A stretch of 64,000 bases of DNA from Synechococcus sp. CS-1332 (GCF_025127995.1 NZ_JAHLYP010000042.1:1-64000); one strand, 5' to 3'. Positions 39,125 through 47,719 are shown, counted from the first letter of the stretch. Notes: generated from the sequence alone by a model not told the origin. Made by a program: numbers and translations.

Positions 39125-40045
39125 ATGAGTCTGCGCATCACGGTGCTGGGTCGGGGTGCCTGGGGCGGCACGTTGTTGCGGCTCTGGGAGCGCCAGGGCC
39201 ACCGACTCAGTAGTTGGTCCCGGCGGGATGGAGGAGATCCGGCAGGGCATGTCCTCGACTGCGACCTGGTGGTGGCAGCCGTATCGATGGTGGGCGTGGC
39301 CCCCCTGGCCAGGCAGTTGCAAGGGCACTGGCCGGCGGATCTCCCCCTGCTGAGTTGCAGCAAGGGCATCGATCTGGACACCCTCTGCACCGCCAGTCAG
39401 CTGTGGCAGCGCCATCTCCCCGATGTGCCGCTGGCGGTGTTGAGCGGGCCGAACCTGGCCGATGAACTGGAGCGGGGGTTGCCGGCGGCCAGCGTTTTGA
39501 GCAGCCGGGATCATGGCCTGGCCCGTCACCTGCAGGAACAGCTGCGGGCCCCCCATTTCCGCCTGTACACCAACGCCGATCCCATCGGCACCGAGGCCGC
39601 CGGGGCCCTCAAGAACGTCATCGCCCTGGCGGCGGGCATCAGCGATGGACTGGGCCTGGGGGCCAATGCCAAGGCCTCCCTGCTCTGCCGTGGCCTGGCG
39701 GAGATCGCCGTGGTCCTGCAGGCCCTCGGGGGCCAGTCCAGCACTCTCTACGGGCTGGCGGGCCTGGGGGACCTGCTGGCCACGGCCAACAGCAGCCTGA
39801 GTCGCAACTACCGCTTCGGCACCCTGCTGGCGGAGGGGTGTGACGAGGGCACCGCCCTGACCCGGATCGGGGCCACCGTGGAGGGAACCCGCACCGCCCG
39901 GGCCACCCTGGCCCTCGCCGAGCGCGAGGGCTGGCAGTTGCCGATCTGCAGCCAGGTGGTGCGGCTGTTGTCGGGCCGGGTGGAGGCCCGCCAGGCGGTG
40001 CAGGAGCTGATGCAGCGGGACCTGAGGGCCGAAGCGTCCCCCTGA
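39125..40045 (+). CDS. gpsA: Glycerol-3-phosphate dehydrogenase [NAD(P)+]
   Basis: GpsA reduces dihydroxyacetone phosphate to sn-glycerol-3-phosphate for membrane lipids. The protein has 306 residues. The N-terminal dinucleotide motif is 'RITVLGRGAWGGTLLRLW'; 'AVLSGPNLADELERGLPAA' and 'NADPIGTEAAGALKNVIALAAGISDGL' hold the catalytic Lys. 'GLAGLGDLLATANSSLSRNYRFG' is also diagnostic. It is slightly shorter than the E. coli enzyme (339) but complete in motifs. It is followed by the SpoIID-like gene at 27 nt. Confidence 0.93.
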   Translation: MSLRITVLGRGAWGGTLLRLWERQGHRLSSWSRRDGGDPAGHVLDCDLVVAAVSMVGVAPLARQLQGHWPADLPLLSCSKGIDLDTLCTASQLWQRHLPDVPLAVLSGPNLADELERGLPAASVLSSRDHGLARHLQEQLRAPHFRLYTNADPIGTEAAGALKNVIALAAGISDGLGLGANAKASLLCRGLAEIAVVLQALGGQSSTLYGLAGLGDLLATANSSLSRNYRFGTLLAEGCDEGTALTRIGATVEGTRTARATLALAEREGWQLPICSQVVRLLSGRVEARQAVQELMQRDLRAEASP

Positions 40046-40071
40046 TCCCGAACTCCGACCACGGCGTTGCC

Positions 40072-41211
40072 ATGGGTGCAATGCGCCGACCGTCCTGCGT
40101 CAGGAGGCTGAGGGGTGGCATTGTCCGTCATGATCCGGCTATCCCTTTGTGGAACCTCGCCGTGCGACGGCACTTTGCGGCCGCCATTGCCGTTCTCCGT
40201 GCCGGTGGCAGGAGGCTGCTTCAGGGTTGCCGGCGCCACCCCATCCTGCTCAGCGCGCCCCTCGCCGTGGTGGCCGTGGGCGCCGGGTTCGCCGCCCAGG
40301 ACCTTCTCCCTGGCAGCCGTTCTGGCTCGGAAGCGGACCTGCTCGAGGCCCTCATTGCCCAGCCCCGGGAGGTGTCCCGGACAGGCGCCCCTGCGACGGA
40401 AACGCCGGACAAGGACCTGCTGGCGGCGGCTTCCCTGCAGGCCCAACGCACCAGCCTCAGCCATCCGGACCCATCCCTGCTGGAACCGGAGGCAGGCCCG
40501 GAGGTGCCGCTCGAGATCCGCGTCGCCCTGCTGGGCGCCTCCGCCTCCCCCCAGCTCGGGGCCAGCGGCCACTGGCGACTTGTCGATCGCGACGGCCGTG
40601 CTGTCCAGGAGGGCGGCCCCGGCACCTCCCCCGACCTGGGTGCTGCGATGGCTGGACGGGCCGAGATCTGGATGGAGACCGGTTCTGGCCACAGCCTGCT
40701 GGTGGATGGCCGGCCCTACGAGGGCCGGCTCAGAGTGCTGGGTGGCTCCCGGGGCCTGCAGCTGGTCAACCATCTCTCCCTGGAGCGTTACATCAGCTCT
40801 GTGGTGGGAGCCGAGATGCCCAGCAGCTGGCAGATGGAGGCCCTAAAAGCCCAAGCGGTGGCCGCCCGCTCCTACGCGATGGCCCACATGGCCCGCCCGG
40901 CCAGCGCCCACTGGCATCTTGGTGACACCACCCGCTGGCAGGCCTACCGGGGCCTGAACAGCGTCAACCCCCGCACCCGTCAGGCCACCGCCAGCACCTC
41001 AGGGGTGATCCTGAGCTACCAGGGCGGAATCGTCGAGAGCCTTTACGCGGCCACCACACGCATCACCCAGGAAGCCCATGGCCACCTGGGGGCCAGCATG
41101 AGCCAGCACGGCGCCCAGGACCTGGCCGAACAGGGCTTGCGCTACAACGAAATTCTTGGGCGCTACTACCAGGGCGCCTCCTTGGCCCGTCTGCAGGCCG
41201 GTGCGAACTGA
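40072..41211 (+). CDS. SpoIID/LytB domain protein
   Basis: A protein of 379 residues. A hydrophobic segment near residues 57-78 (HPILLSAPLAVVAVGAGFAAQ) anchors or exports it. The SpoIID domain occupies about 220-370: 'LVNHLSLERYISSVVGAEMPSSWQMEALKAQAVAARSYAM' is the family hallmark, with 'YRGLNSVNPRTRQATASTSGVIL' following. In sporulators SpoIID is a lytic transglycosylase; in cyanobacteria the domain is found in wall-associated proteins of unknown role. The start may be ATG 40072 or ATG 40081. The 3' end overlaps the next gene by 11 nt. Confidence 0.85.
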   Translation: MGAMRRPSCVRRLRGGIVRHDPAIPLWNLAVRRHFAAAIAVLRAGGRRLLQGCRRHPILLSAPLAVVAVGAGFAAQDLLPGSRSGSEADLLEALIAQPREVSRTGAPATETPDKDLLAAASLQAQRTSLSHPDPSLLEPEAGPEVPLEIRVALLGASASPQLGASGHWRLVDRDGRAVQEGGPGTSPDLGAAMAGRAEIWMETGSGHSLLVDGRPYEGRLRVLGGSRGLQLVNHLSLERYISSVVGAEMPSSWQMEALKAQAVAARSYAMAHMARPASAHWHLGDTTRWQAYRGLNSVNPRTRQATASTSGVILSYQGGIVESLYAATTRITQEAHGHLGASMSQHGAQDLAEQGLRYNEILGRYYQGASLARLQAGAN

Positions 41212-42031
41212 GCGCCACTGGCAGCGGGCCAGGGAGGTGTCGGAGCAGGCCCGCCAGCGGGGAGCCCTGATCCCCCTGGACACGCGCATCCTGGCGATCC
41301 CTGGCCTGGATCCTTTCGTCGTTCGCCAGCTCCTCTCCTCCACCCCCCGTCATCTGCGCCAGGGGGGACCACGGCCCAACCCCTTCCTGCCCTGGGACCG
41401 GCCGCTTCAGGTGGAGCTCCTCGAGCCCGCCCACGTGCTCCTGCTCAACAAATACCCGGTCCAGGAGGCTCACCTGCTGGTCATCACCCGCGACTGGCGC
41501 CCCCAGGGTGGCTGGATCGAGGCCGGCGACTGGCAGGCCGTGGCCGGGGTGAGCCAGGACACCGGCGGTCTCTGGTTCTTCAACAGCGGCGCCCGCTCCG
41601 GTGCCAGCCAGCCCCATCGGCACCTGCAGTTGCTGCCACGCCGGCAGGGCGAGCCCAGCTGTCCCCTGGCCCCGAGGTTTCTGGCCCAACTGGAGGGGGC
41701 TGAGGCGCCCTGGGACTGGGCCTACTGCCTCAGCCGGCGCTCCGATCCCCATGGCGGATCCGACCTGGCCGACCTCTACCTCGCCCATGCCGGTGCGCTT
41801 GGCCTGGGGGATCCCAGCAGTGACAGCGAGCCCCAGCATCCCTACAACCTTCTCTTCGACGACCAGTGGTTCCTGACGGTGCGCCGGGTGCGGGAGCACG
41901 GCGCCGGGTTCAGCGTCAACGCCCTGGGCTTCGCGGGGTTTCTGCTCTGCACCCAAGACTCAGACAGGGGCTGGCTCGAGACCCACAGTCCGTGGTCCTT
42001 GCTGGCGCACGTGGCGGCCCCCCGGGCCTGA
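41201..42031 (+). CDS. Ap4A phosphorylase / ATP adenylyltransferase-like (HIT superfamily)
   Basis: 276 residues from GTG 41201, inside the end of the SpoIID-like gene. The central 'FNSGARSGASQPHRHLQLLP' contains the HxHxQ nucleotide-transfer motif of the Apa2/ATP adenylyltransferase branch. 'LLNKYPVQEAHLLVITRDW' and 'PYNLLFDDQWFLTVRRVREH' are also family features. It would cleave diadenosine tetraphosphate with phosphate to ATP and ADP. No other start is available between 41156 and 41201 that avoids sequence unlike the family. Confidence 0.88.
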   Translation: MRTERHWQRAREVSEQARQRGALIPLDTRILAIPGLDPFVVRQLLSSTPRHLRQGGPRPNPFLPWDRPLQVELLEPAHVLLLNKYPVQEAHLLVITRDWRPQGGWIEAGDWQAVAGVSQDTGGLWFFNSGARSGASQPHRHLQLLPRRQGEPSCPLAPRFLAQLEGAEAPWDWAYCLSRRSDPHGGSDLADLYLAHAGALGLGDPSSDSEPQHPYNLLFDDQWFLTVRRVREHGAGFSVNALGFAGFLLCTQDSDRGWLETHSPWSLLAHVAAPRA

Positions 42032-42197
42032 GCCTGCGGATCGCGGCTCCCCGGACCCAGTTTGGAAAACTTCCGTGGTTTCACGGTTGCGGCTTTCGGT
42101 AGGCCTGCCCCTCTCTGGAAAGGAGGTCACCGCGTTCTGGCAACGGCAATGCGGGACTCCCAGCACAGATCCAGCCCAGGCTCAAGCCTTCCAGACC

Positions 42198-42959
42198 ATG
42201 ACCCCGTCCCCCAGCCGCCCATCCAACCCCTGCCCTGCCGCTAGCCGCAACCGCCGCGTTGAGCAGTACCGGGCCGTGGTCCGCCCGCTCGCTTTGCACT
42301 ATTGCCGTTGCAGCCGTGAGTCCTTCGAGGATCTGCTCCAGGTGGGCCTGCTGGGGCTGATCCGGGCCGCCGAGCTCTTCAACGAGGACCTCCGCACCCC
42401 GTTTGAGTCCTTCGCCAGGCCCCACATCCGGGGGGCGATCCTCCACTACCTCCGGGATGCCGCCCCGATTGTGCGTCTGCCCAGGCGACAGGCGGAATTG
42501 CAGGAGCGGTTCAACCGCCTCCAGCACCATCCCCTCCTCCAGGCGGATCCCAGCCAGGGGGTCATGGCCCTGAGCCGGACCCTGGGCATCACCGAGGCGG
42601 AATGGCGACGACTGGAGGTGCAGCGCCTGCTGGCGAGACCCGCCAACCTGGACGATCCATCGCTGGCCGAGTCGGTGGCAGCCCATGGCTCCGTTGAGCC
42701 CTGCGGACTGGACTCAACGGGACCCTCTGTGGCCACGATGCTGGAGCTGCTGGAGCCCCGCCAGCGGCTCGTGGTGCGCCAGGTGGTGCTGGCTGGCTGG
42801 AGCTACAGGCGATTGGGGCGCCAGATGGACATCAGTCCCATGACGGTCAAACGCCTGCTGCACAAAGGTCTGGAGCAGCTGCGGCAGCAGCTCGAGGCCG
42901 GGGACTTCAGCCCTGGTGGTCGGGCTGGTCGCGGTGCATCTGCTGTTCCAGGGTGCTGA
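42198..42959 (+). CDS. Alternative RNA polymerase sigma-70 family factor
   Basis: 253 residues from ATG 42198. Region 2 is clear: 'YRAVVRPLALHYCRCSRESFEDLLQVGLLGLIRAAELF' then 'FESFARPHIRGAILHYLRDAAPIVRLPRR'. Region 4 is 'LLEPRQRLVVRQVVLAGWSYRRLGRQMDISPMTVKRLLHKGLEQLRQQL', a helix-turn-helix. Region 1.1 is absent, so it is a non-essential (group 2/3-like) sigma factor. An AAGGAGGTCA sequence at about 42120 lies 78 nt upstream of the ATG and cannot serve it. The frame is open upstream to 42075. The 3' end overlaps the small minus-strand gene by 53 nt. Confidence 0.9.
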   Translation: MTPSPSRPSNPCPAASRNRRVEQYRAVVRPLALHYCRCSRESFEDLLQVGLLGLIRAAELFNEDLRTPFESFARPHIRGAILHYLRDAAPIVRLPRRQAELQERFNRLQHHPLLQADPSQGVMALSRTLGITEAEWRRLEVQRLLARPANLDDPSLAESVAAHGSVEPCGLDSTGPSVATMLELLEPRQRLVVRQVVLAGWSYRRLGRQMDISPMTVKRLLHKGLEQLRQQLEAGDFSPGGRAGRGASAVPGC

Positions 42960-43047
42960 TGGCAGCGTTCAACGCAGCCAGCTGGCGCTCAATGCCATCC
43001 CGCCAGAAGCTCATCATGCGCAGCTTGCGTTCCTGATACCGCCGCAT
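42907..43047 (-). CDS. Small basic/coiled protein (46 residues)
   Basis: From ATG 43047 the peptide is 46 residues, opening 'MRRYQERKLRMMSFWRDGIE' and continuing as a short amphipathic helix ending in hydrophilic sequence. The frame is open further upstream (ATG 43098). It resembles a short conserved picocyanobacterial protein I have seen, but no function is known. It overlaps the end of the sigma-factor gene by 53 nt on the opposite strand, so the call needs comparative support. Confidence 0.5.
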   Translation of the reverse strand: MRRYQERKLRMMSFWRDGIERQLAALNAAISTLEQQMHRDQPDHQG

Positions 43048-43244
43048 GGCACCGATTCCGGACTCCGACCCGGAGCAGGTCCCGAAGGGAGGAATCATGA
43101 CAAAATCTTCAAGGTGGTTCCTTTCTAGCGAGCCCGCCGTTCCATCCGGGGCTCTCCAGGTCCACGCACCTCCCCCATTGACTGGGCCGGTCGCTTCCCG
43201 CCTTAACCTCCCCTGGCCACCCAAACCATCAAGCCTGTCGCGAT

Positions 43245-44906
43245 TTGAGATCGGTCCTTCCCATTGGTCCCATCAGTGTCTGGCTGACGCTCGGTCTGGG
43301 TGTGGCCCTCGTACAGCCGGCCCACGCTTACGTGGCCCTGATGGCAGGCCAGAAGGCTCGGCCCCTTAATGGCACCTTCAACAACGTGCCGGTGCTGCAC
43401 TCCAACCAGCCCGAGGAAGTGGAGGGGCCGGGCATCCTGATCAGCACAACGCCTGGGTACGCCTACGCCAGCGAGACGGGCCAGGCCCTCCGCAACGCCG
43501 AGTACACCTTCAACGGTGAATTCGGCATGCACCTCCACCACAAATACTTTCCGCCCAACCGTCGCTCCATCTCCCGCTCCGACCGGCGGGCCGAGCTCAC
43601 CCTGGCGGCCATCCTGATCAATCCGGGCGTACGGCCGGTGCACATCCGCTTCTCCAAGGGGGCGGTGCGCAACAGCTTCGAAGCTCCCTACCTCGCCAAC
43701 AACCTGATGGGGGTGAAGCCCCTTGGGCCGAGGCCCTGGAACACCGGTCCCGGGGACGCCACTGCGGTCCAGATGCTGCGCGGCAGGCTGGACAGCCGAC
43801 TGACCGACGAGATCACCATTCCGGCCCGCAGCCGCATCGTCCTGTTTCAGACCGACCTGCCGGCCCTTGGCATCGCCAACGCCCTGCTGAGGGGCCGCAG
43901 TGATGGGCCGTTCCAGATCGCAGTCGTGGCGGCGAAGACCCCCAACTCCGATCGCGATGTGCTGGCGGTACTGGACGAGGGCCGGCTGGCCCCTGGCCGG
44001 GTCTACCTGAGCCGCATCAACGACATCAACAACCGCCGCATCTTCTCTCGGGTCGGCGGTGTGGCCCTCGGTGATGCGTACCAGGCCACCATCAGCCACG
44101 ACCTGGACTTGACGGGGCCCTTGCATGTGCCGTTCACCAGCACCGACCGTCACAACTTCGGCACCCGTGACGTGCAGGTCAATGGCCTGGCCAGCCGCAT
44201 GGTCGATTCCTCCCTCGACAACGTCGGCACCTACGGAGTGCGGTTCGATGTCGACATGAACCTCAAGGGGAACGGCCCGTATGAATTGGTGATGAGCCAT
44301 CCCACCCTGATCGGGGGGCAGCCCTTTACGGCCTTCCGGGGCTCCATCCAGATCCAGACTCCCGCCGGCCTGCGGGAGGTGCATGTGGGCCTTCGCTCGG
44401 GCCAGAGCCTGTCCCTGGGCTCGATCGATCTGGTCCCGGGGGTCGTGAACCCCTTACGGGTGAGCCTGGTCTACCCCGCTGACGCCACCCCGGGCCACCT
44501 CCTGAGCGTGGTCAGTGCCAGCCAGCTGGCCCTCGTCCAGGAGCGCGAGCGGCAGCTGGATCTGGCCCGGGCCGGTGCCACCGCCAGACCGGGTCCGCCG
44601 CCCGTTGCCCCTCCCGCCCTGACCATCGCCCCCCAAGCCTGGCCGAACACACCGACACCGATGGGCGGCACCGGCCCCCTGCTGCCACCGCCCCAGATCC
44701 TGCGGCCGGCATCCGCTCCAGGTTGGCTTAACCCACCGCCACCGCCACCCGCCACTTACAACCGCGGCGGCCTGGCACCCTCCCCCCTGATCTCCCCGAT
44801 GCGCAGCCGCTCAGGATCCGCTGGTACGGGCGGGACGCTGGTGGACCGCTATCGCGATGCGGTGGAGGCCCAGCAACAGTTTCTGCGGGACCAACGGGGA
44901 CCCTGA
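43245..44906 (+). CDS. DUF3370 domain exported protein
   Basis: 553 residues from TTG 43245; there is no ATG near the conserved N-terminus. A signal peptide (PISVWLTLGLGVALVQPAHA, cut after AHA) is followed by the DUF3370 domain: 'VALMAGQKARPLNGTFNNVPVLHSNQPEEV', 'LTLAAILINPGVRPVHIRFS', 'YLSRINDINNRRIFSRVGGVALGDAYQATISHDLDL'. The last 130 residues are Pro/Ala-rich and probably disordered. The domain is cyanobacterial and its role is unknown; location is likely the periplasm or outside the cell. Confidence 0.85.
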   Translation: MRSVLPIGPISVWLTLGLGVALVQPAHAYVALMAGQKARPLNGTFNNVPVLHSNQPEEVEGPGILISTTPGYAYASETGQALRNAEYTFNGEFGMHLHHKYFPPNRRSISRSDRRAELTLAAILINPGVRPVHIRFSKGAVRNSFEAPYLANNLMGVKPLGPRPWNTGPGDATAVQMLRGRLDSRLTDEITIPARSRIVLFQTDLPALGIANALLRGRSDGPFQIAVVAAKTPNSDRDVLAVLDEGRLAPGRVYLSRINDINNRRIFSRVGGVALGDAYQATISHDLDLTGPLHVPFTSTDRHNFGTRDVQVNGLASRMVDSSLDNVGTYGVRFDVDMNLKGNGPYELVMSHPTLIGGQPFTAFRGSIQIQTPAGLREVHVGLRSGQSLSLGSIDLVPGVVNPLRVSLVYPADATPGHLLSVVSASQLALVQERERQLDLARAGATARPGPPPVAPPALTIAPQAWPNTPTPMGGTGPLLPPPQILRPASAPGWLNPPPPPPATYNRGGLAPSPLISPMRSRSGSAGTGGTLVDRYRDAVEAQQQFLRDQRGP

Positions 44907-44942
44907 TCAGAAGCCCGATGCCAGCGAACCCAGCGCCGATGG

Positions 44943-45989
44943 ATGGCTGCCGTGGCTGACCAATCGAACGAGGCCAGACAGAGGATCAGCCTTGACCTGA
45001 GCAGGGAGCTGGTGGCTCACCTGGATGGGTTGCGGCGGGAGTGGGGCCTGCGTAGCCGGGGCGATGTGCTGGGGCGGCTGCTCGACGATCTGTTCGGGAC
45101 CGACGAGGGGGAGGAGGGTGATGAACTCTCGCCGGAGTCCGGCCAGGTCCTGCATCTTCGCGAGGACAACCAGGACTTCGATGAGCAGGGGGCCCTGGTG
45201 CTGGTGGGGCGCGGGGCCATGGACACCCTGCAGGCCGAATTTGAATGGGAGGCTCCAACGGATCCTCACCCACGACCGGCAGCAGGTGGCGGGGGCATCG
45301 ACCTGCCCGGCTTCGTGCGTCGCCGCTCGGACGTCATCAAGCGCAGTCTTCGGCCGCCGTCCCCGGCGCGCTCCGCGTCGTTACCCCTGACTCCCCTGCC
45401 CCCCCTTGGCGGCGAGTTGGTGCAGCAAGCCCTGGAAGAGGCCGGCAACCATTGGCGCGCCCTCTATGGGTCACCGGCCAACGAAGCGGTGTTGGAGGCA
45501 GCGATGGTCTGGCTGGCCCAGGACATCTGGCCCCAGTCGGATCAGAGTGATGGCCGCACCTTCACCTGGTCGGCCGCCTGCCAGGTGATGCAGCCCTTCG
45601 CCCCCAGCTGGAGTGACGGGCCACCCACCTTCGAGCGGGTCATGGTCACCGCCGGTGTGCTGGAGGACCCCTTCAGTGGTCAGACCCTCACCCTGCGAAT
45701 CCCGACGTTGATCCGTCGCTTCGTTCACCGCTTCCGCCGCCGGCGCCGCGGCACCTCCTTCCAGACCCTGGAGCACACCATGACCCTGCACGGCGCGCTG
45801 CGTTTGCTGCAGCTGCCCACCGACCCCGGCCAGCGCCTCACTCTGGCCCAGATCCGGGAGGCCTACCGGGACATGGCCCAGAGCCACCATCCAGACGCTG
45901 GGGGTTCCCTCGAGGCGATGCGGCGGCTTAATGAGGCCTACCAGTTGCTGAAGGAGCTGTACCGCCAGGGAGCGTCTGCGGACCGCTGA
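44943..45989 (+). CDS. Ribbon-helix-helix-like N-terminus fused to a C-terminal J domain
   Basis: 348 residues. Residues 13-51 ('RISLDLSRELVAHLDGLRREWGLRSRGDVLGRLLDDLFG') have the shape of a CopG-type ribbon-helix-helix dimer. An acidic and low-complexity segment follows. The middle (about 160-275) is a helical domain of unknown type with an Arg-rich patch 'RRFVHRFRRRRRG'. The C-terminus is a J domain: 'LTLAQIREAYRDMAQSHHPDAGG' has the HPD motif near residue 315, then 'EAMRRLNEAYQLLKELY'. It presumably recruits a DnaK to whatever the N-terminus binds, possibly DNA. It follows DUF3370 by 36 nt. Confidence 0.8.
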   Translation: MAAVADQSNEARQRISLDLSRELVAHLDGLRREWGLRSRGDVLGRLLDDLFGTDEGEEGDELSPESGQVLHLREDNQDFDEQGALVLVGRGAMDTLQAEFEWEAPTDPHPRPAAGGGGIDLPGFVRRRSDVIKRSLRPPSPARSASLPLTPLPPLGGELVQQALEEAGNHWRALYGSPANEAVLEAAMVWLAQDIWPQSDQSDGRTFTWSAACQVMQPFAPSWSDGPPTFERVMVTAGVLEDPFSGQTLTLRIPTLIRRFVHRFRRRRRGTSFQTLEHTMTLHGALRLLQLPTDPGQRLTLAQIREAYRDMAQSHHPDAGGSLEAMRRLNEAYQLLKELYRQGASADR

Positions 45990-47058
45990 GGTCCCAAACC
46001 GCCCCGGCGATGCGCCGACATCGTCTTATCAACTGTCTTGCACTGTTCTAGCCAGTAGTCCTACAGCAGGACAAATACGGGAGTTGCAAGATCACCAACC
46101 GCGCCTACCGCGCCTGCTCAATCTCACTTGGCCGGTCTGGGTCTACGGACGGGTCCCATACCGAGACGGCACTGGCATCTCTGATACAGCGATTTTTCCT
46201 CGATTTGAGTTGTCAAAGGTGATGTCGTCTACCTCCTTCCCCTGACAAGCGATTGGGCTTGATGGGATGACCACTGTCCATCGCTCCCAGGCCCTGTCCA
46301 TCGGTTGGACATCAGCTGAGAACCCAGTAGCTCTGTGAGTTCTGGAAAGCCGCGTATCTGTCTTTGACACAGATACGCAGGGCGCTTGGGATGTCCGGCG
46401 GGCTCCGGTGGTCATCGCCCAGTCCCAGCCGGAAGCCGATTGAGGGACACGGACAGTCTCATTCGTACGGCCTGTGTCGAGAGGCAAGACCAGGAAGTAG
46501 TCTCATGAGCGATGTATGAGCCGGACCGCCTTCGGTTGTTCGGTGCTGCGGTTGATGGAGATGTGGTCTGGGGGTGGTTCACCCTCCACCCTGGGAATGC
46601 CTCAACGCGTTTGCGGAGGTTTGGTTTGAGCTGTCAATCCTCAGATTGACGGAAAGATTTCATCAGTCCATTCACGGGAAACAGAGATCAACAGGGCCAA
46701 GGGAGACCCGACAAAGAAAAGCAGGTCAGGAATGAAACGTTAAAATGACTGCGGGCCATGGCCAATAGCTCTGGCCCTAGGCCGACGCGCCAGATCCCGA
46801 TTCAGTCAGGGCTAAGTAGAACAAGGACTTCAAAGCGACGTCAATGATACGAACTTCATTCTTAAGTTCAGTGGCGTGCGCGAGGATGGGGGCAGCAGAA
46901 GCGCCCATGTGCGCAAGACCGATAACGTCAGGAAAAACAACTCTGGAGGTCGAAACGGATCAAGTCTTGAATCTTTGAATGGGATCAAGCCCCTATAGAC
47001 AAGGCTCATCATGGCATCGTAGACAGTCCCAAGAATGCGCTCTGCCAGGGGCGTCTGT
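45990..47058. other. Long region without convincing genes
   Basis: This kilobase has no open frame with the codon pattern of neighbouring genes and is less GC-rich. A frame on the minus strand (46143-46487, 114 codons) and another at 46830-47012 do not look like proteins. The part from 46290 to 46660 is rich in short perfect hairpins. I found no tRNA, no tmRNA tag sequence, no RNase P signature and no transposase remnant. Confidence 0.6.
46290..46660. ncRNA. Candidate structured RNA (dense hairpins)
   Basis: Perfect stems include GCGTATCTGT/ACAGATACGC (46352-46361 with 46369-46378, 7-nt loop), TGTCCA/TGGACA (46295-46300 with 46306-46311), CTCAT/ATGAG (46502-46506 with 46516-46520), ACCG/CGGT (46525-46536), GGGTGG/CCACCC (46572-46577 with 46586-46591) and GTCAATC/GATTGAC (46633-46639 with 46644-46650). 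AGACCA at 46487-46492 can pair with TGGTCT at 46564-46569, closing over two of them. The density exceeds what I see elsewhere in the window. The strand is not decided. No known RNA class was matched: the domain V core of group II introns is not present in recognisable form. Confidence 0.35.
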
Positions 47059-47310
47059 TCAATGGAAGGGATAGATGATATCCATTGTTTCTAGTGCCTT
47101 CCTGACGAAGACCATCACATCCTTGATCGGCACGGGTGCCAGCTCCTGGCCGTTCCGGTCGTTCAGCTCATCGGCGTCGTCTGTGAGACAGGATGGACTG
47201 AAACAGGCTGCGCAATTCATCTCCGTTGGGGTGAGACCAAGCCTGCGAGCAGCCAGCATTGCGGCCAGAAGAATCTCCTCCGAGCTGTAGCCAGTCGTCG
47301 CCGCCTTCAT
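47059..47310 (-). CDS. Possible small protein of 83 residues
   Basis: ATG at 47310 follows AGAGG by about 7 nt. The product 'MKAATTGYSSEEILLAAMLA' ... 'TEMNCAACFSPSCLTDDADEL' ... 'PVPIKDVMVFVRKALETMDI' has realistic amphipathic helices and three cysteines in a CxxC-like cluster. Codon use is closer to the neighbouring genes than that of other frames here. I do not recognise it. It could be strain-specific, or a remnant. A second frame on the same strand (47168-47425) overlaps it and is judged a shadow. Confidence 0.45.
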   Translation of the reverse strand: MKAATTGYSSEEILLAAMLAARRLGLTPTEMNCAACFSPSCLTDDADELNDRNGQELAPVPIKDVMVFVRKALETMDIIYPFH

Positions 47311-47440
47311 GGGGAAGGCCTCTTCGATCGGGCGAGATCAGCCAGGCCAGCGGCCACCTGCTGTCGTAAGAGATCCGCAGCTGGACAGGTACCCGCTCAC
47401 GCTGCATTGCTGGGCATCGGCTCAACTTTCACCCAATCAC

Positions 47441-47468
47441 TGCAGGATCAGTGCAGGATCAGTGCAGG
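47441..47468. repeat. 11-bp direct repeat, two and a half copies
   Basis: TGCAGGATCAG is present at 47441-47451 and 47452-47462, then TGCAGG at 47463-47468. It lies in non-coding DNA between the small minus-strand gene and apcD. It could be slippage-derived or a binding-site array; nothing else points to a function. Confidence 0.75.
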
Positions 47469-47620
47469 CCCGCCAAGCGAAGGCCGCCATTGAGGCTCGG
47501 TCGTCCCTCCTAAGACCACTCCCTGGACCCATTGAGCGACACAGCTGAGACTTCCGGACTGTTCAGCGCGATGGAACCTGGGCCGTTGGTCACCGGTGGC
47601 GATGCTCTCGTTGGTTCGCC

Positions 47621-47648
47621 AAAAAAATCCCTCTCTGCAAAGAGAGGG
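47621..47648 (-). terminator. Rho-independent terminator downstream of apcD
   Basis: CCCTCTCT (47629-47636), loop GCAA, AGAGAGGG (47641-47648) is a perfect 8-bp stem. On the minus strand it is followed by T tract (the complement of seven A at 47621-47627). It lies about 80 nt after the apcD stop and is oriented to end the apcD transcript. Confidence 0.85.
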
Positions 47649-47668
47649 TGACAAAAGGATGGAGCAAG

Positions 47669-47719
47669 TGTCTCAGCCGAGACCTGGCCTCAGACACTTA
47701 GTGAGGCTCAACTGAGACA
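47669..47719. repeat. Nested inverted repeats after apcD
   Basis: TGTCTCAG (47669-47676) pairs with CTGAGACA (47712-47719). Inside it, CCTCA (47688-47692) pairs with TGAGG (47702-47706). The structure sits directly downstream of the apcD stop and upstream of the terminator on the minus strand, so it may stabilise the 3' end of the mRNA. Confidence 0.6.

Noticed and set aside
42119-42131. Strong Shine-Dalgarno AAGGAGGTCA before the sigma factor
   Set aside because: No start codon lies 5-9 nt downstream in the sigma frame; the likely ATG is 78 nt away. Probably chance, or part of a leader.
46143-46487. Minus-strand 114-codon frame as a possible protein
   Set aside because: It covers the hairpin-rich segment, and the product has no recognisable pattern. 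The base pairing explains the sequence better.
46487-46569. Group II intron domain V
   Set aside because: GAGCCGGA occurs at 46518-46525, but the matching TCCGGTTC arm and the catalytic bulge are not found, and no reverse transcriptase is nearby.
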